DNA from: Ectobius pallidus
Lineage: Eukaryota; Arthropoda; Insecta; Blattodea; Ectobiidae
Assembly (NCBI GenBank): GCA_964059195.1
Contig: CAXKWD010000003.1
Span: forward strand, 196,750,174 to 196,814,173
Length of the DNA: 64,000 bases
Direction of reading: 5' to 3'
Shown here: in pieces, positions 22,273 to 33,520 of the stretch
Numbering within the stretch: the stretch's first letter is position 1
Layout of the letters: each line of letters starts with the position of its first letter
The notes under the pieces: generated by a model
The model's input: only the letters and a program-made list of their open reading frames with translations
Databases searched by the model: none
What the model was told of the DNA's origin: nothing
Made by a program: the position numbers and the translations under genes

Positions 22273-22276
<4 letters not shown>
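21718..22276. other. unassigned spacer with G-runs
   Basis: Contains GGGGGGGTCGGGGTAGGGGG near 21816 and GGGGTTGGGGTGGGGG near 21965. These two G-rich tracts could form G-quadruplexes on the + strand. No coding motif; open frames here are short. Confidence 0.35.

Positions 22277-22342
<66 letters not shown>
22277..22342 (+). repeat. (ATT)22 microsatellite
   Basis: Twenty-two uninterrupted ATT units. The copy at 54541-54603 has 21 units, the only difference noticed between the duplicated blocks. Confidence 0.97.
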
Positions 22343-23099
22343 GCTGTTATCATTATCATATTTCATCGTCATCATAATCCTCAGTTAGTGGATGGAACAT
22401 TGTACTAGTGTATCTCTTGGGCAAGAGGATAATCTATTTCATGGTATTTTGCAGCTATTAATTTCACCACATGAATCATTTGAGTGCACTTTAAAGCCCT
22501 TAAATATCGAGAGTAATGTTCGTTATGGAGGAGTTGTTTCGAAAGCTTTGAAAGTACAGAGTCATAATGAAAAGAAAGGAGTATTTAATGAAGCGAATAA
22601 CGCCACTAATTGCAAATCTCTGAACTATGTAAGAGGGCAAATAATAAAATAAAAGACCGACTCTAGACTTGAATGTAGCGGTTGACACTGCCACAGCTTC
22701 TCTTAATTACAAGAACAGAGAACCCTCTGACAATTCAGTGCTTGGATTAACTTTCATTTATCTAATGGAGTTCATAACCTCGAATGGAATTTATTATGAC
22801 TGTTCCGTAAGTAAATCTACTCTTATACAATTCAACGGCCCTAAATAGCGTGCTCACTTGCTCCCTCACTACGTCAGACATCGGTATACTCGGCGATGTT
22901 CGTCTCTCGCAGTCTAAACTTTCACGAAGAGTACAAAATTAAGAAAACCGTTTCTATATTATATAAGGCCTAAGTGAAATGAACACAATGAACAATTATT
23001 AGTCTAATTTTATTTTTACTTACAACTTTCATAGCTCTGAACCACAAACATTTTTAATAAACTCCCAGCGTAAATTTCTTTAAAATCCTGGAGTCAATT
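22343..23099. other. unassigned spacer
   Basis: Two overlapping frames (86 codons + at 22392-22652, 64 codons - at 22500-22694) lack motifs. No element boundary recognised. Confidence 0.25.
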
Positions 23100-23599
23100 A
23101 ATAATGGCGGGTGAAGCCGCGGGCGCCGGCTATAATATATCGATAGTTTAACTCTGGAGGTATCGCGGACAATAAAAATCCAAACAAATCACTACTTCCC
23201 TTGAAAAATTATATAATTTCTGAAAACTACACTGAAATTATCAAATAAAATTCACATCATATTCATCTGTCAACAAATAGTTGAGAAACGATACGTATTA
23301 TCCACCGCCGTCTACACACGAGTAATACAGTCTAGAAGGTAGTGGTATTGTCAGTGTTCACAGTTTTAGCTTTGGAACTGCATAATCGAATCCGAGATCG
23401 TTTTCCCAGGCGGCGCTTTCTAATCGTGGAATGTACTCTAAAGCCGGAATTTTAGCTGTTTCATTAATTATATTAATGGTTTGGTTTATGAATGATTCGC
23501 GTGCAAGTGTTAATAAATATAATGCTTTAATAAGTATTATACTCTTAATTTCTAAGTTTTCAATAAATTATCGTGGGCGAAACCGCGGGCACCTGCTGG
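23099..23599 (+). mobile_element. mosaic Helitron remnants
   Basis: GGCGGGTGAAGCCGCGGGCG at 23107 is a family 2 3' hairpin without a clean CTRR end. Then 23140-23280 resembles the 4110-4200 part of the Helitron at 3978 (CTTCCCTTGAAAA, ATTATATAATTTCTGA). A fragment ACCGCCGTCT..GAGTAATACAGTCTAGAAGG matches the hAT element at 7361. The block from about 23370 ends with GTGGGCGAAACCGCGGGC and CTGG before T, a family 2 3' end. Confidence 0.6.
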
Positions 23600-24266
23600 T
23601 CTTGTATTAGAAATTACATACAATCTGGAAGAACAGGTCTTTCTGTAAAAGTCTAGGTAGTTAGACGACTCCGTGTATCACGGGAAATCATCTCTGCAGA
23701 TAAGCGCTAGGGAAGTTCAATGGGACATTATGTAAGCGGAAGGATGTATAAAGAAATAATGCACTTACCTGAGTTTCGATTTCTAAATTCTTGTTCTAAA
23801 TTTCGTTTTGCCGGCGGTTTTAAAACTTATCCTGGTGGAGAAATTTCGCCCATCTTCGCGTCGTACTAGATATAAGTCAAGGGAAGTGCTTTCTGTCTGA
23901 ATCCCCTAGCTGTGGTTGGAAAATATACCATCTTTTCAGTTGTCAGTTATAACTAGGGCCGAATTACTGGTAGTGGTAGACTGGCGTTCTTAATGTGTAA
24001 TTAATTTGGTCTTGTTAGTTAATTAATGTGAGGCTGTTGGCGTAATGTTGTTTGAAGAAACTTTATAATGCGGGACTTCGGAGCTAGTAACTTGGAAGTT
24101 ATTATTAGCATTTCATTCTGGCTTTCAAGTGCGGAACGAATTTAAGGAAGATTTCAGGCTGTTTGAGATAACTGTTAAATCTACTGAATATCATTTTGGC
24201 CATTTATAGTCAGATTGTAGAGATTCATGGCTTTTTCTGCTAATAATAAGTGTTATGTCTTCATAA
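23600..24266. other. unassigned spacer
   Basis: No coding motif or bounded repeat recognised. Confidence 0.25.
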
Positions 24267-25139
24267 TCTCTCTCTATATAAAAGGCTTTGTCCTGACTGA
24301 CTGACTGAATGAATGACTGACTGACTGACTGATTGACTGAATGACAGGAATCAACGTACAGCCTAAACTATAACAGGTAGAGACTTGGAATTTTGACAGT
24401 ACCTTCGTTTCATAATGTAGGTGCTCACTAAGAAAGGATTTTGAAAAATTCTGATCCTAAATGCCAAAAATTAAATGTTTTTGAAAATACTTAATCCCTT
24501 TTTACATAGAATTATCAATTCCAAATCACAGAATATATTGTTGGCAAATGGTATCAGGTGGACTTGGAAAAAACAAATGAAATGTACTTTTGACAAATAA
24601 GAGAAGTTATCAAAATAATTCATGTTATAAATAAATATTACAGAATGAAATCCAATAAAATAATGGAATCACATAACTTTCTCTACCCTGGACATAGAGA
24701 AAACAAAACGAGGTATGGTAATGTGTATATTATTATATTATATAGCAGGTTTTTGGAGAGAAAAGTATGAAAGTGATAATGCTTTCTGTTTAATTTCATC
24801 CCCAAAACGGCTTTATGGTAACATAAGAGTGGGAAATTTCCCGCCTTGATATTACAATTTTATGTTACAGGAATTTCTGTTTCTTCTTATTTAAACCTCT
24901 ACCAGGCTTGCTGTGCACTGTACAAGCGATGGGATGCAAAATTCTAGATCCTCTATGAGCCATAAAAAACTATATCAAGCGTTTTCTGAGGGAATAGTTA
25001 GAGTGTAATAAGTCGTTCTTCCTATTTCAAATTATAAATGCCTATATAAGGACCTAGAATTTAAAATTGAAAATCCTTCATAAGCTAATTTCCAATTACA
25101 AAATACAAAACCCGGGCGACGCCGGGTCTTTTAAGCTAG
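24267..25139 (+). mobile_element. non-autonomous Helitron, family 1
   Basis: Starts TCTCTCTATATAAAAGG after an A, (GACT)n at about 24294-24345, ends TCTTTTAAGCTAG before T with the hairpin CCCGGGCGACGCCGGG. Full-length member of about 873 bp. Confidence 0.87.
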
Positions 25140-25147
25140 TCTCTTAT

Positions 25148-25670
25148 ATACACGGTGTTAATGAATAACACAGAAATATTTTACCTGTGTATAGAGGGGA
25201 CATTATTCTTAGATTTTTACTCAATTACGTAAAATGTTTACACTACAGGGCAATAATGTCATTACAATTTGGTGCTCATAAGTCAATAATTAAGTGAAAT
25301 AGGGTTAAAATTGCCAATTAATTGACTTCATGCCCTCTTAATAATCGATAAAAACCTGATTATTAATCATTCATCGACAGTTATATCACAATTTAGAGTT
25401 TCCATAATCTGCAAAATTTACAGACTAATCACTTGACTAGCCTCCACTGTATTAGTTCACTTATTCATAACACAATGTTAACAACTAAGTTCCTTTGTTT
25501 TGCATTTTTTTCAAATGTTAAATGTCAGTAGCGGCCATGCCCTGGGAGATTTTATGCTGTAACAGGAAAAATTAAATCCATAGAACAAAAATCTCCTAAT
25601 AAAAGTTGCGTGTCTTTGTCTCCTCTATACACAGGTAAAATATTTCGGTGTTATTCATTAACACTGTATA
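25148..25670. mobile_element. TIR element with long inverted ends, copy 1
   Basis: Left end CACGGTGTTAATGAATAACA followed by AATATTTTACCTGTGTATAG pairs with right end CTATACACAGGTAAAATATT and GTGTTATTCATTAACACTGT, so the TIRs are about 50 bp. GTGTTAATGAATAACAC is itself nearly palindromic. The interior is AT-rich and non-coding. A related element lies at 42746-43285. It sits directly between two Helitrons. The outer TATA may include the target duplication. Confidence 0.75.
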
Positions 25671-26431
25671 CGGGGCTTTGCCCCGACACTGATTGACAGA
25701 GAATCAACTTAGAGCCTAAACTATAATAGGTAGAGACTTGGAATTTTGACAGTACCTTCTTTTCATAATGTAAGTGCTCACTAAGAAAGGATTTTGAAAA
25801 ATTTTGATTTTAAATGTAAAAAAAATCAAATGTTTTTGAGAATACTTAATTCCTTTTTACACATTATTATCAAATCCAAATCACAGTTCACATGACAACA
25901 GTGTATTGTTGGCATTGGTCTCAGGTAGGTTTGGAAATAAATGATACGGGACCTTGAAAAATTAGAGAAGCTACCGGTATACTTCATCTAATGCACGATA
26001 TGATGCAGACACATAACTTTCTCTACCCTGGACATAGAGAATACCATACGAGGTATGGTAGTATGTATATTATTATAAGTAATCGCAGGTTTTTGAGGAG
26101 GGAAGTATGAAAATGAGATTGGATTTCATCCTCGAAACGGTTGTATGGTATCATGAGAGTGAGAAGTAAAATATTCCGCAAAGACAGTACAGTTCTATGT
26201 TCCGGAATTTCTGTTTCTTTTTATTGCAACTCTTACCAGGTTTAATGTGTAGAGCCATATAAAGCTATATCAAGCGTTTTCTGAGCGAAAAGTTTGAATG
26301 TGATGAGTCGCTCTTCATTTCAAATTATAAATACCAATATAAGGACATAATTTGAAAATCGAAAGTCCTTCATAATTAAATTTCCAACTACAAAATACAA
26401 AACCCGTGCGACGCCGGGCCTTTTAAGCTAG
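25671..26431 (+). mobile_element. diverged Helitron, family 1
   Basis: The 3' end has CCCGTGCGACGCCGGGC and CTTTTAAGCTAG before T, and internal blocks align with family 1 (TAGAGACTTGGAATTTTGAC, CATAACTTTCTCTACCCTGG). The 5' start is altered: where other copies have AAGGCTTTGTCCTGAC it has CGGGGCTTTGCCCCGACAC, a perfect CGGGGC..GCCCCG hairpin. No standard TC start after A is visible. Confidence 0.7.
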
Positions 26432-26436
26432 TGTAG

Positions 26437-27541
26437 TCATATATATAAACGGCTTTGTCCTGCCTGACATGACTGACTGAATGAATGACTGACTGACTGA
26501 CTGAGAATCAACGTAGATATTAAACTATAATAGAAAGATACCTTCAATTTTGACAGTACCTTCGTTTCAAAATGTAAGTGCACACTAAGAAAGAATTTTT
26601 CAAAATTTTTATATTAAATGCTAAAAATAAAATGTTTTCGAGGAGACGAAATACCTTATTACAAATAATTCATCAAATACAGATTACATTCCGTGTACAG
26701 TTCACATGACAACAGTCTGTTGTTGGCAGTGTTCACAGGTAGCTTTTGAAATGCATGATACGGGACTTTAAGAAATTAGAGAAGCTATCGATATAAAATC
26801 ATTGGTGTAAATAAATAATGAGAAATGAAATCCACGAAAATAATGCACAGTATGATGCAGTCACATAACTATATCTGCCCTGGACGTAGAGATTACGGTA
26901 CCATTTTCTCACTTTACAATTTGGTTCGTATTGCAGGGACAGCATTTTCAATGTCTCAGCCTGACTGTGCCAACAAGTATGCCATATCAGAAGTCTGTAA
27001 ACAAATCTACCCTCCGATACGTTATTCATAGTTGTAGGCTTTGTACTTTTAGTTGAGAAATGTGGATGTTTATCATAGGCACTAAGCATGTAAAAGGAGA
27101 CAAAATAGGATAGAACGTTTTTAGTCCTATGAGCGCAGTATATTATTATGTCTCAGATTTTTGGGGAAGAATGTGTGAAAGTGATATTGATTTTCTTTTG
27201 ATTTTAGCCCTGGAATTGTTGCATGTCAACATGAAAGTGGGAAATAAAATATCTCTTAAAGACAGTTAAATTTTATGTTACCAGCATATCTGTTTCTACT
27301 TATTACAATTCCTACGAGGTATGGTGTGTAAAAGCAATGGGTTGCAATAGTCTAAGTTCTATATGAGCAATAAAAACCTTTTCTGAGGGAATAGCTTCAG
27401 AGTAATAATTCGTCCTTCTTCGCTTCTGACTCTAGGTACTTATATAAGGGCTTACAGCTTGAAAATGAAGAGTCTTTCATAATTAAATTTTAAAATACAC
27501 GCAAAATAAAAAACCGGGCGACACCGGGCCTTTTAATCTAC
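26437..27541 (+). mobile_element. diverged Helitron, family 1
   Basis: Begins TCATATATATAAACGGCTTT five bases after the previous Helitron's CTAG end, with (GACT)n, and ends with CCGGGCGACACCGGGC hairpin and CTTTTAATCTA. The terminal CTAG and the preceding A are mutated. About 1.1 kb, older by its substitutions. The frames at 26799-27089 and 26825-27031 lie in it and are not genes. Confidence 0.7.
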
Positions 27542-27870
27542 AGTGTTTTACGTACGAGTTGGCCAATCATGTGGGTTTCTGCGTCGCGGCGGCGGCAGCT
27601 CTTACTCTCAAGCGAGTAAATTAGCTACGCAAATAAACCTGCTAACGGTGTAATGAGTCAGGTTCTCACAATTACAATGAAAATAACCACGTACCTCGTC
27701 ACTACAGATGTTGGAAATTTCCTCCTTTTGCATCCACACAACACTGGATAATTTAAAAAAATTTCTTTCACTTGCATACTTTCAACTTTAACTCGAGTTA
27801 AAGTTAATTTCTCTTGTGATATTGTATTTTCTTCTAATGTATGGGGAATTGATCCACACGGTTTATTTTA
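27542..27870. other. unassigned stretch upstream of retrotransposon ORF
   Basis: Contains GCGTCGCGGCGGCGGCAGC and AACTTTAACTCGAGTTAAAG, a perfect palindrome near 27783-27802. No coding motif. The retrotransposon may start shortly before 27871. Confidence 0.3.
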
Positions 27871-28404
27871 ATGTTTCTCCATAACGTAATTATCCTTTTG
27901 GGGATATTGTTGGTATCCCTAACAACGTATATTGTTGTTATTATTGTTATCCTTCGAAATTTACTTCCATTCCACATTACGGTCAATGTAGTTGAATCGT
28001 TAATCCAATACGGAATTATTGGCTGGGGTAGCGTTTCTAAGACCATTTGTACAAAATTAAATTTACTTCTAAAGAGAATAATAAATATTTATTTAAATGA
28101 ACCTATTGATTACCCATCGAAACTATTATATGTCGAATTCAATGTTATGAAAATCGAACAGCTGTATAAGTTAAAATTATTTATATATTACCATAAAAAC
28201 AAATCTAAATTTATTTCCTATAAGTTTAGTCATTGTTAAAATACAAGAAGAAACTCCATCTTTCGTTTCGCTGAATCAAACTGTACGACGACCAAGGGGC
28301 AATTACATGGTCAAAACTATGGTTTGAAATTGTATAACATTTCTATTGCTGAATACCCTGAATATGTAAATTACAATCTTAAACATTTTAAGAGGAAAAT
28401 ATAA
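27871..28404 (+). pseudogene. non-LTR retrotransposon ORF2 C-terminal region
   Basis: One frame of 178 codons with a single TAA at 28237. Before the stop: SLIQYGIIGWGSVSK, then LLLKRIINIYLNEPIDYPSK and EFNVMKIEQLYKLKL. After it: NTRRNSIFRF, YGLKLYNISIAEYPEY and HFKRKI. This is the post-RT region of CR1/jockey-like polyproteins (S...YGI..WG, QKR.I+.I, LF....I..+..LY, NTR tail). The RT core is missing, so the copy is 5'-truncated. Confidence 0.8.
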
Positions 28405-28750
28405 AAAAATTATACAATATCAATAGCAAAATTTTAAATTTGTTTGGTCTTTTCAGTCCAATTTATTCTATTTTTTGTTGTTGTAAATGCTATTTTAAGC
28501 CACTGGTTAATGGGGAAAAATTATGTTTTATATACATTGAACTCTTAAATTTAGAATTTTTTGTTTGTAGTATACTGTATATTGATATGTAATTGTATTT
28601 ATATTAATCTACTATACCCCTAAACGCGAGCTTTGCTAATATAGGGATATGTTTGGTTTTATTTGTTTTTACTTGTATTAAATATGTAATAATAATAATG
28701 TAATGTAAGTAAGTAATGTTAATAAAAATGTTTAACGTAAAAAAAAGCTA
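28405..28750 (+). mobile_element. 3' UTR of the non-LTR retrotransposon
   Basis: AT-rich stretch after the ORF2 stop, ending in TAATAATAATAATG, GTAAGTAAG and AATAAAAATG followed by a short A-run. This is a plausible retrotransposon tail. The exact 3' junction is uncertain. Confidence 0.5.
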
Positions 28751-29568
28751 ATAGTCATATACTGTTAGATCTGCTGACCGTGCGGGCTATAAACCCCTAC
28801 TAATTACTCGATCTTCAAACATTTATTAAATTAACTTTAGTTATTTATCAGCTGCATGCACAATGACAGAGTCTTGCTTGAATTATGCACTCCGACATTC
28901 AATATAGGTCAGTTCTTCAAAGAATGGTTTAAATATGTTATTCCTATAAAGCTCTGCATTTACTGTCATTCACTGCAAAACATATTGAGCCTCTCTACTA
29001 TCCTGTATGCATTTACCGCGCACCGAACCCCGATTTTCTGGACATGCAATGGTTTTTTGTACTACATAGGATTTCTCTGAGCTCCAATACCGATTATTGG
29101 GCGTCGAAACATAGCCGTGTAAGCTATAGCCGGAATATATGGGTAGTGTAGCAATTGTTTTAAAAACATACATTTTTGTCTTGAAAACATGACACCCGGC
29201 TTTATATAAACAGACTTACATTTTTTCTTCCTTCTTCCTTCATCTTAATCGCACTTGCATTTGAAACAAAACAACGCTTAATATTGTCTGCAGGCAAGAG
29301 GAGAACATTCTCTGCACTTTTCTGGATGTTTTTTGTCCATAGTTCATTTACATAGTTGGCATAATCGCCTTTTTCCGCCCTTTGCACTTTTCTTCAAGGA
29401 GGAGGAGGTGGAGGAGAAGTAACTTTGCAGTGCCGACTTCTTTTATTCTGGACTAAAGAAGAAATTCTCTTCTTTAGTAGTTGATTTTTTCTTCCAATCA
29501 GGATTTAACTGCAGCCGAATTATGATCACGTTGAGCGCATTAATACCAAAAGTTTTATAAAAAGAAAG
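28751..29568. other. unassigned spacer
   Basis: Contains the purine tract AAGGAGGAGGAGGTGGAGGA near 29396 and a local hairpin TCTTCTTTAGT/ACTAAAGAAGA at about 29451-29480. Open frames of 60-74 codons have no motifs. Confidence 0.3.
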
Positions 29569-29570
29569 TA

Positions 29571-30253
29571 CGAGGGATGTTCCAAAAGTAAGTTTCGTCG
29601 TTTTTTTAAAAAGTGAAGATGGTAAAGTAGATGAAGCAAACAACTGCCATAAGAATCGACACCTATTGCTGGTTCAACGACGGAAAGAGCGTCAGCAGAG
29701 GAGAAACGATGCATGAGTAGAGTCCCGAAGAAGAGAGAGTAGCAGTAGACTGGCGTGCCCGAGGTTATTTGAGTACAAATCACGATGGTAGATGGACGTG
29801 TACTGAAAACGTGGTCGACAATGGAAGTACATCCTGTTATCCGGTATGAATGGGCATGTAGGACTAGTGTGTCCATCATCCATGGACGCCTACAGACTGT
29901 GTATGGTGAAGAGGTCATGTCTCATCAAATTGTTGGTCGCTGGTGTTGCATGTTCAGTGAAGGAAGGCACCTGTTCCATGCAATGAAAGCCGCACTCTCG
30001 GGACGTCACTTCCAAAACAATGCTGAGGTGGAAAAGGCTGTGCGACAATTCCTTGCATAGCAGGGCACCGAGTTTTACCAGAGTGGTTTTTTCAAACTGA
30101 TTGCAAGCTATGACAAATGTCTCAATGTCGGTGGAGACTATGTTGAAAAATAGTGCAAGGGGTATATTTCATGATTGCATGGTGTATTTGTTTTGGTAAT
30201 AAAGTTTCCATGTGAAAAAAAAATGACGAAACTTACTTTCAGAACATCCCTCG
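29571..30253 (+). mobile_element. internally deleted mariner transposon
   Basis: TIRs CGAGGGATGTTCCAAAAGTA and the complement CGAGGGATGTTCTGAAAGTA are flanked by TA (29569-29570, 30254-30255). The interior joins an N-terminal helix-turn-helix part to a C-terminal tail of the transposase; the catalytic DD34D core is missing, so it is non-autonomous. Confidence 0.88.
29785..30060 (+). pseudogene. mariner transposase remnant (N-terminus fused to C-terminus)
   Basis: The frame has TMEVHPVIRYEWACRTSVS followed by VYGEEVMSHQIVGRWCCMF, the DNA-binding part. It then passes directly to SGRHFQNNAEVEKAVRQFLA, a stop (TAG), and in the same frame FYQSGFFKLIASYDKCLNVG and GDYVEK. In full transposases these two regions lie roughly 200 residues apart. 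An in-frame internal deletion has removed the catalytic domain. Confidence 0.85.
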
Positions 30254-30255
30254 TA

Positions 30256-30829
30256 GCTATGGGCCACCTTCTTGTCATTCGTTTTATAGTGTAGGCCCTG
30301 ACTACCCGACTAGTTTCTACATTGTGTCTTCAGCGGACTTATTGCATTATAGTTCAGTATCATGGGTGATTTTTCTGCTCCACTTTTACCTATTTCTTTT
30401 TGAACTTTATAATACTCAGCTAGTTACTAACTTACCCTGTTTAGGAAAAGGAAACTGTCGTAGCTGATTCTGGAATACGAAAATGTTTGAAGCTGCATTT
30501 CTTCCTTTTGTTACGAGAAATCCTGCGGGTAGTTAATCCTTCTTGTTGTTCCAAGCAGAGTCATCTGCTTTCTTTCTAACTACCTTGCCAGATCCAAAGT
30601 TGGGAAGAAATTGTCTGTTGTGATGTTTCTATCACAGAGGATTTTTTTTTCACTTTCATATCCAGTACTACTCTTTATCCCTAATTTACTTCTTGCGACT
30701 GTCCACGTTGGGACGTCAGATGCGGCTGGCCTATATTGTTAGGCGCCAGATGCGGCAGCCTTCGTTGCGGTCTTAATCCCAACGAAACTGCTCCCCAGCA
30801 ATTCGGTTTGTTAATACAAATTCACCGGT
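30256..30829 (-). other. possible leader or gag remnant of an LTR element
   Basis: Lies downstream (on the - strand) of the LTR-like sequence. CTGGCGCCTAACAATATAGG and CTGACGTCCCAACGTGGAC at about 30713-30760 resemble decayed repeats of the primer-binding-site region. No gag motif is recognisable. Confidence 0.25.
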
Positions 30830-31530
30830 CCACAGGGCGCCAACCTGTTACTAAACAGATATATTTATATTGTGGGTCAGTTCCGAATCGCCAGAGGTGA
30901 TATTCTCCCCTTGCTAGTCAGCTGGTAGATACGATCGTCTTATCTCCGTGGTTAATTAGAATTAAAGGAATACTTAAAAGTACGAGAAACAACACAAAAT
31001 AGTTCTTTTAATTTAATATTTAATGTTCTCTTATTACTTAAAATTTCTTATGAGGCTTTCAACGTGTGTTGCACAGAGGGTCACTTTCTATACATTATAT
31101 GTCTTCAATAAAATTTACTTCCAACTTTCAATTATCTTACGTGTATATAATCTCACTTATATAGCGCGGATAAAAGATATTTAATTCACAATAACTTTAA
31201 AATACTTCCCATCACAATTAACTCGCTTCAAATAAACTATACTTCGGACTTGCTAATATTTCTTATAATCTCAGTTATATTGCGTGACTACTAAAAACGT
31301 CCTCTCCCTACGAAGTTCCGTGATGCAAGACACCTAGGTTTTCTTCCCTCTTGTAATGATATTCTCCCCTACTTTTCTGTAATTCTATTGGCTAATTATA
31401 TTTCCTATATGTCCTTTTTGATCACACATGTGTCCTTATTGGTAAAGTTAAATTTGTTCCTGACGCTTCTCTCCAGCATTTTACAGTTAAAAGATGCTGC
31501 GTTTTCCCTAATACAATCTGTCAAAAGTGA
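30830..31530 (-). mobile_element. LTR-like sequence with primer-binding-site motif
   Basis: On the - strand the sequence ends ..AGTAACA (30846), followed by two bases and TTGGCGCCCTGTGG (30830-30843), the form of a tRNA primer-binding site next to a 5' LTR. Upstream, CGCTATATAAGTGAG at about 31154-31168 could be the LTR TATA box. The far LTR boundary and a second LTR were not found, so the right limit is approximate and no pol is present. Confidence 0.4.
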
Positions 31531-32454
31531 TACTTATGTCTAGCGACAGAGAGACTGGAATAGGGTTCCAGCCATTTCCTGTTTAAGATCAATCACTCCA
31601 TAAGTCATATAATATGAGTCTTGTTGTCCTTTAATGATTGTAAAAATGTTTGCCTTATTTTTAGAAGTCTTTTGATATAAGTTTGCCTTATATCGGATAA
31701 TTATTACTGTGTATAAATAGATTTTGATATCAAAGGGTATTTTAATTAAATAGTGTATTGTATTGCAATATGTCATCTTTTAGGTCTTAATGTCCTCTGT
31801 CTGAAGGTGTAATTTGCTTCATTATGTAATATGTCGTTTTGGCGTAATAAGCCCTGAATGGTCACTGGTGTAATGTGTGTTGCTTGCATTTAGGATTCGA
31901 AATGTGGTGGGTGGTTTGAATGTCAGTCGTGGAACTGTTGCATTCTTTAGGTTGGTCTTTGGTCCTTCCTGTGTACACTTGCAGGGTTGTGGCAAAGTAA
32001 TTAGTGACGACACAGGCAACCCATGTGTTAATACCTTAATATTTCCTGAAAACAATATCTACCCCTGAAAGATATCAGTTGTTTGTCAACTTGCTTAGGA
32101 ATTTGAGAAACTATATTCTATTCTTGTATGTTGAAGGAGCATATTTCGCCTTTTTCAAAGTTTATTTAGATATGGTCTCATTTTGTATAGTAATAGCTCA
32201 CACATAAACAAAATACTAAAGATATAAAGTAAGAATATTATTCCTCAGCAAGAGAACACTGTCGACCTTTCCTTTTTAAATTGTCTATACTTACTGTTAT
32301 AATTTTTTTTTAATATTTGACCTGGTAATTTTTACCCTAAGCAAGAACTCAACATAAAACAACAGAGATCAGATTCATAACCATAATTGTCGTTTTAAGC
32401 ACCTAATAGACTTACCACGTTGTAGACTTACAAAACACTATGAAAAGTTACGAA
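31531..32454. other. unassigned spacer
   Basis: No coding motif recognised. The duplicated block's correspondence with the window end stops at 31739 only because the window ends. Open frames of 62-78 codons are motif-free. Confidence 0.25.
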
Positions 32455-32740
32455 TACTTAAGACGAAAGCTTGTCAATAAATTACCTCGCACTATACTGG
32501 AACTGCCAATGAAAGAACTGAAAAAAAGGGTTTTGTATATGGCTAATCGAAAATCCTTTTTATAATATTGATGAATAATTTCTCTCACTTAACAACGTTG
32601 ATCTCACAATATAACTTTGTAAGAATGTGGCAGTAACTATTGTTATGGAAATTACATTTATTTAATACGATTTACACTGTCAATTATAGTTTTTACTGTT
32701 AAATGGCAATAATAATAATAATAATTATGTAATTATGTAA
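32455..32740 (+). pseudogene. non-LTR retrotransposon ORF2 tail and (AAT)n end
   Basis: The frame from 32455 reads YLRRKLVNKLPRTILELPMK and RVLYMANRKSFL, then shifts to FYNIDEF-like sequence. This is the same C-terminal pattern (NKLP, F+..L..WL, FY...EF) as at 8563-8802. An AT-rich UTR and a short (AAT)n tail (32708-32726) end it. It lies directly beside the piggyBac fragment and probably inserted into it. Confidence 0.65.
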
Positions 32741-32769
32741 TGTGCCTAACCTTTGCTCAAATATATCTC
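32741..32769 (-). pseudogene. piggyBac-like transposase fragment, downstream piece
   Basis: On the - strand GAGATATATTTGAGCAAAGG reads (A)R-D-I-F-E-Q, which continues the DKLAPL reading of the piece at 36542-36930 once the Harbinger element between them is ignored. K-x-x-P-L/I-R-x-x-F is a conserved step of piggyBac transposases just after RF-D. Too short to identify alone; the call rests on the continuity. Confidence 0.55.
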
Positions 32770-32785
32770 TAAGGCAGCGTTCACA

Positions 32786-33030
32786 CTGAGGCGATAAGCG
32801 ATATACGATACGCGACACGCACTGACATATACTTGAAATCTACAGGGAGGCGATAAAAAAAGGTTCAGGCAGGGTTCACACTCAGGCGATAAGCGATAAG
32901 CGATATATCGTGAGCGATATACGATACGCGACACGCACGGACAGATACTTCAAATCTAAAGGGAGGCGATAAAAAAGGTTCACACTCACGCGATAGCGAT
33001 ATATCGCAAAAGCGATATATCTCTCGAAGT
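32786..33030. repeat. subterminal repeats of the Harbinger element
   Basis: Three imperfect units, each with (A)GGCGATAAGCGATATA, ATACGATACGCGACACGCAC and GGAGGCGATAAAAAA.GGTTC. The core GCGATATATCGC is palindromic. Such subterminal arrays are typical transposase-binding regions (inference). Confidence 0.75.
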
Positions 33031-33520
33031 GCAGCATGCTGGTCGCCTGAGCGATTTGTTGCTTACGATATTTCGAGCAGTGAACGTGTCGGGAAGAAGA
33101 GAAGACAATTCTGTAATTTATTCATTGAATTCATTTAGTGAAAGCTCGTGAGTGCATCTGGAACTATTCCATTGCCGCATATAGTAAGAATTTGTGAGTG
33201 GTGGATTAATTAATTATGTGTAATAATATCCTAGATGTGTAAACAGTTTCATGTGTGGTAGGGATCATAAGATTCGATGCCACAACACTAGTTGTAAGGA
33301 TATAAAAATAAAAAATAAAACAAAATGTAAGACAGATGTGACGAGTGCCGCATGTAGCAAATTGCAGCAGAAGTAAAAGACACAGGTAAATACATTATTT
33401 AATTATTTATTGTGTAAGACAAGTAAGTAATCAAATTGTTATATTATTTACTCATAATGTAAATATTTCGAAACTCTGACACAATAAATAAGTAATTTAA
33501 TTATAATTCAGGGATCATCA

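Larger units (their letters stand above)
20429..31739. repeat. 11.3-kb duplicated block, copy 1
   Basis: Repeated at 52693-64000. The match begins inside an A9 homopolymer and continues to the end of the window. All coordinates map by +32264 up to the ATT microsatellite and by +32261 after it, so the only length difference is 22 versus 21 ATT units. Because the second copy starts exactly at a 200-N gap, false assembly duplication is the simplest explanation. Confidence 0.95.

Noticed and set aside
24294..24345. CRISPR-like array from repeated GACTGACTGA tracts
   Set aside because: Simple tetranucleotide repeats inside Helitrons, with no spacers, in a eukaryotic genome.
29526..29918. 130-codon - strand frame
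   Set aside because: It is the reverse shadow of the mariner transposase remnant on the + strand.
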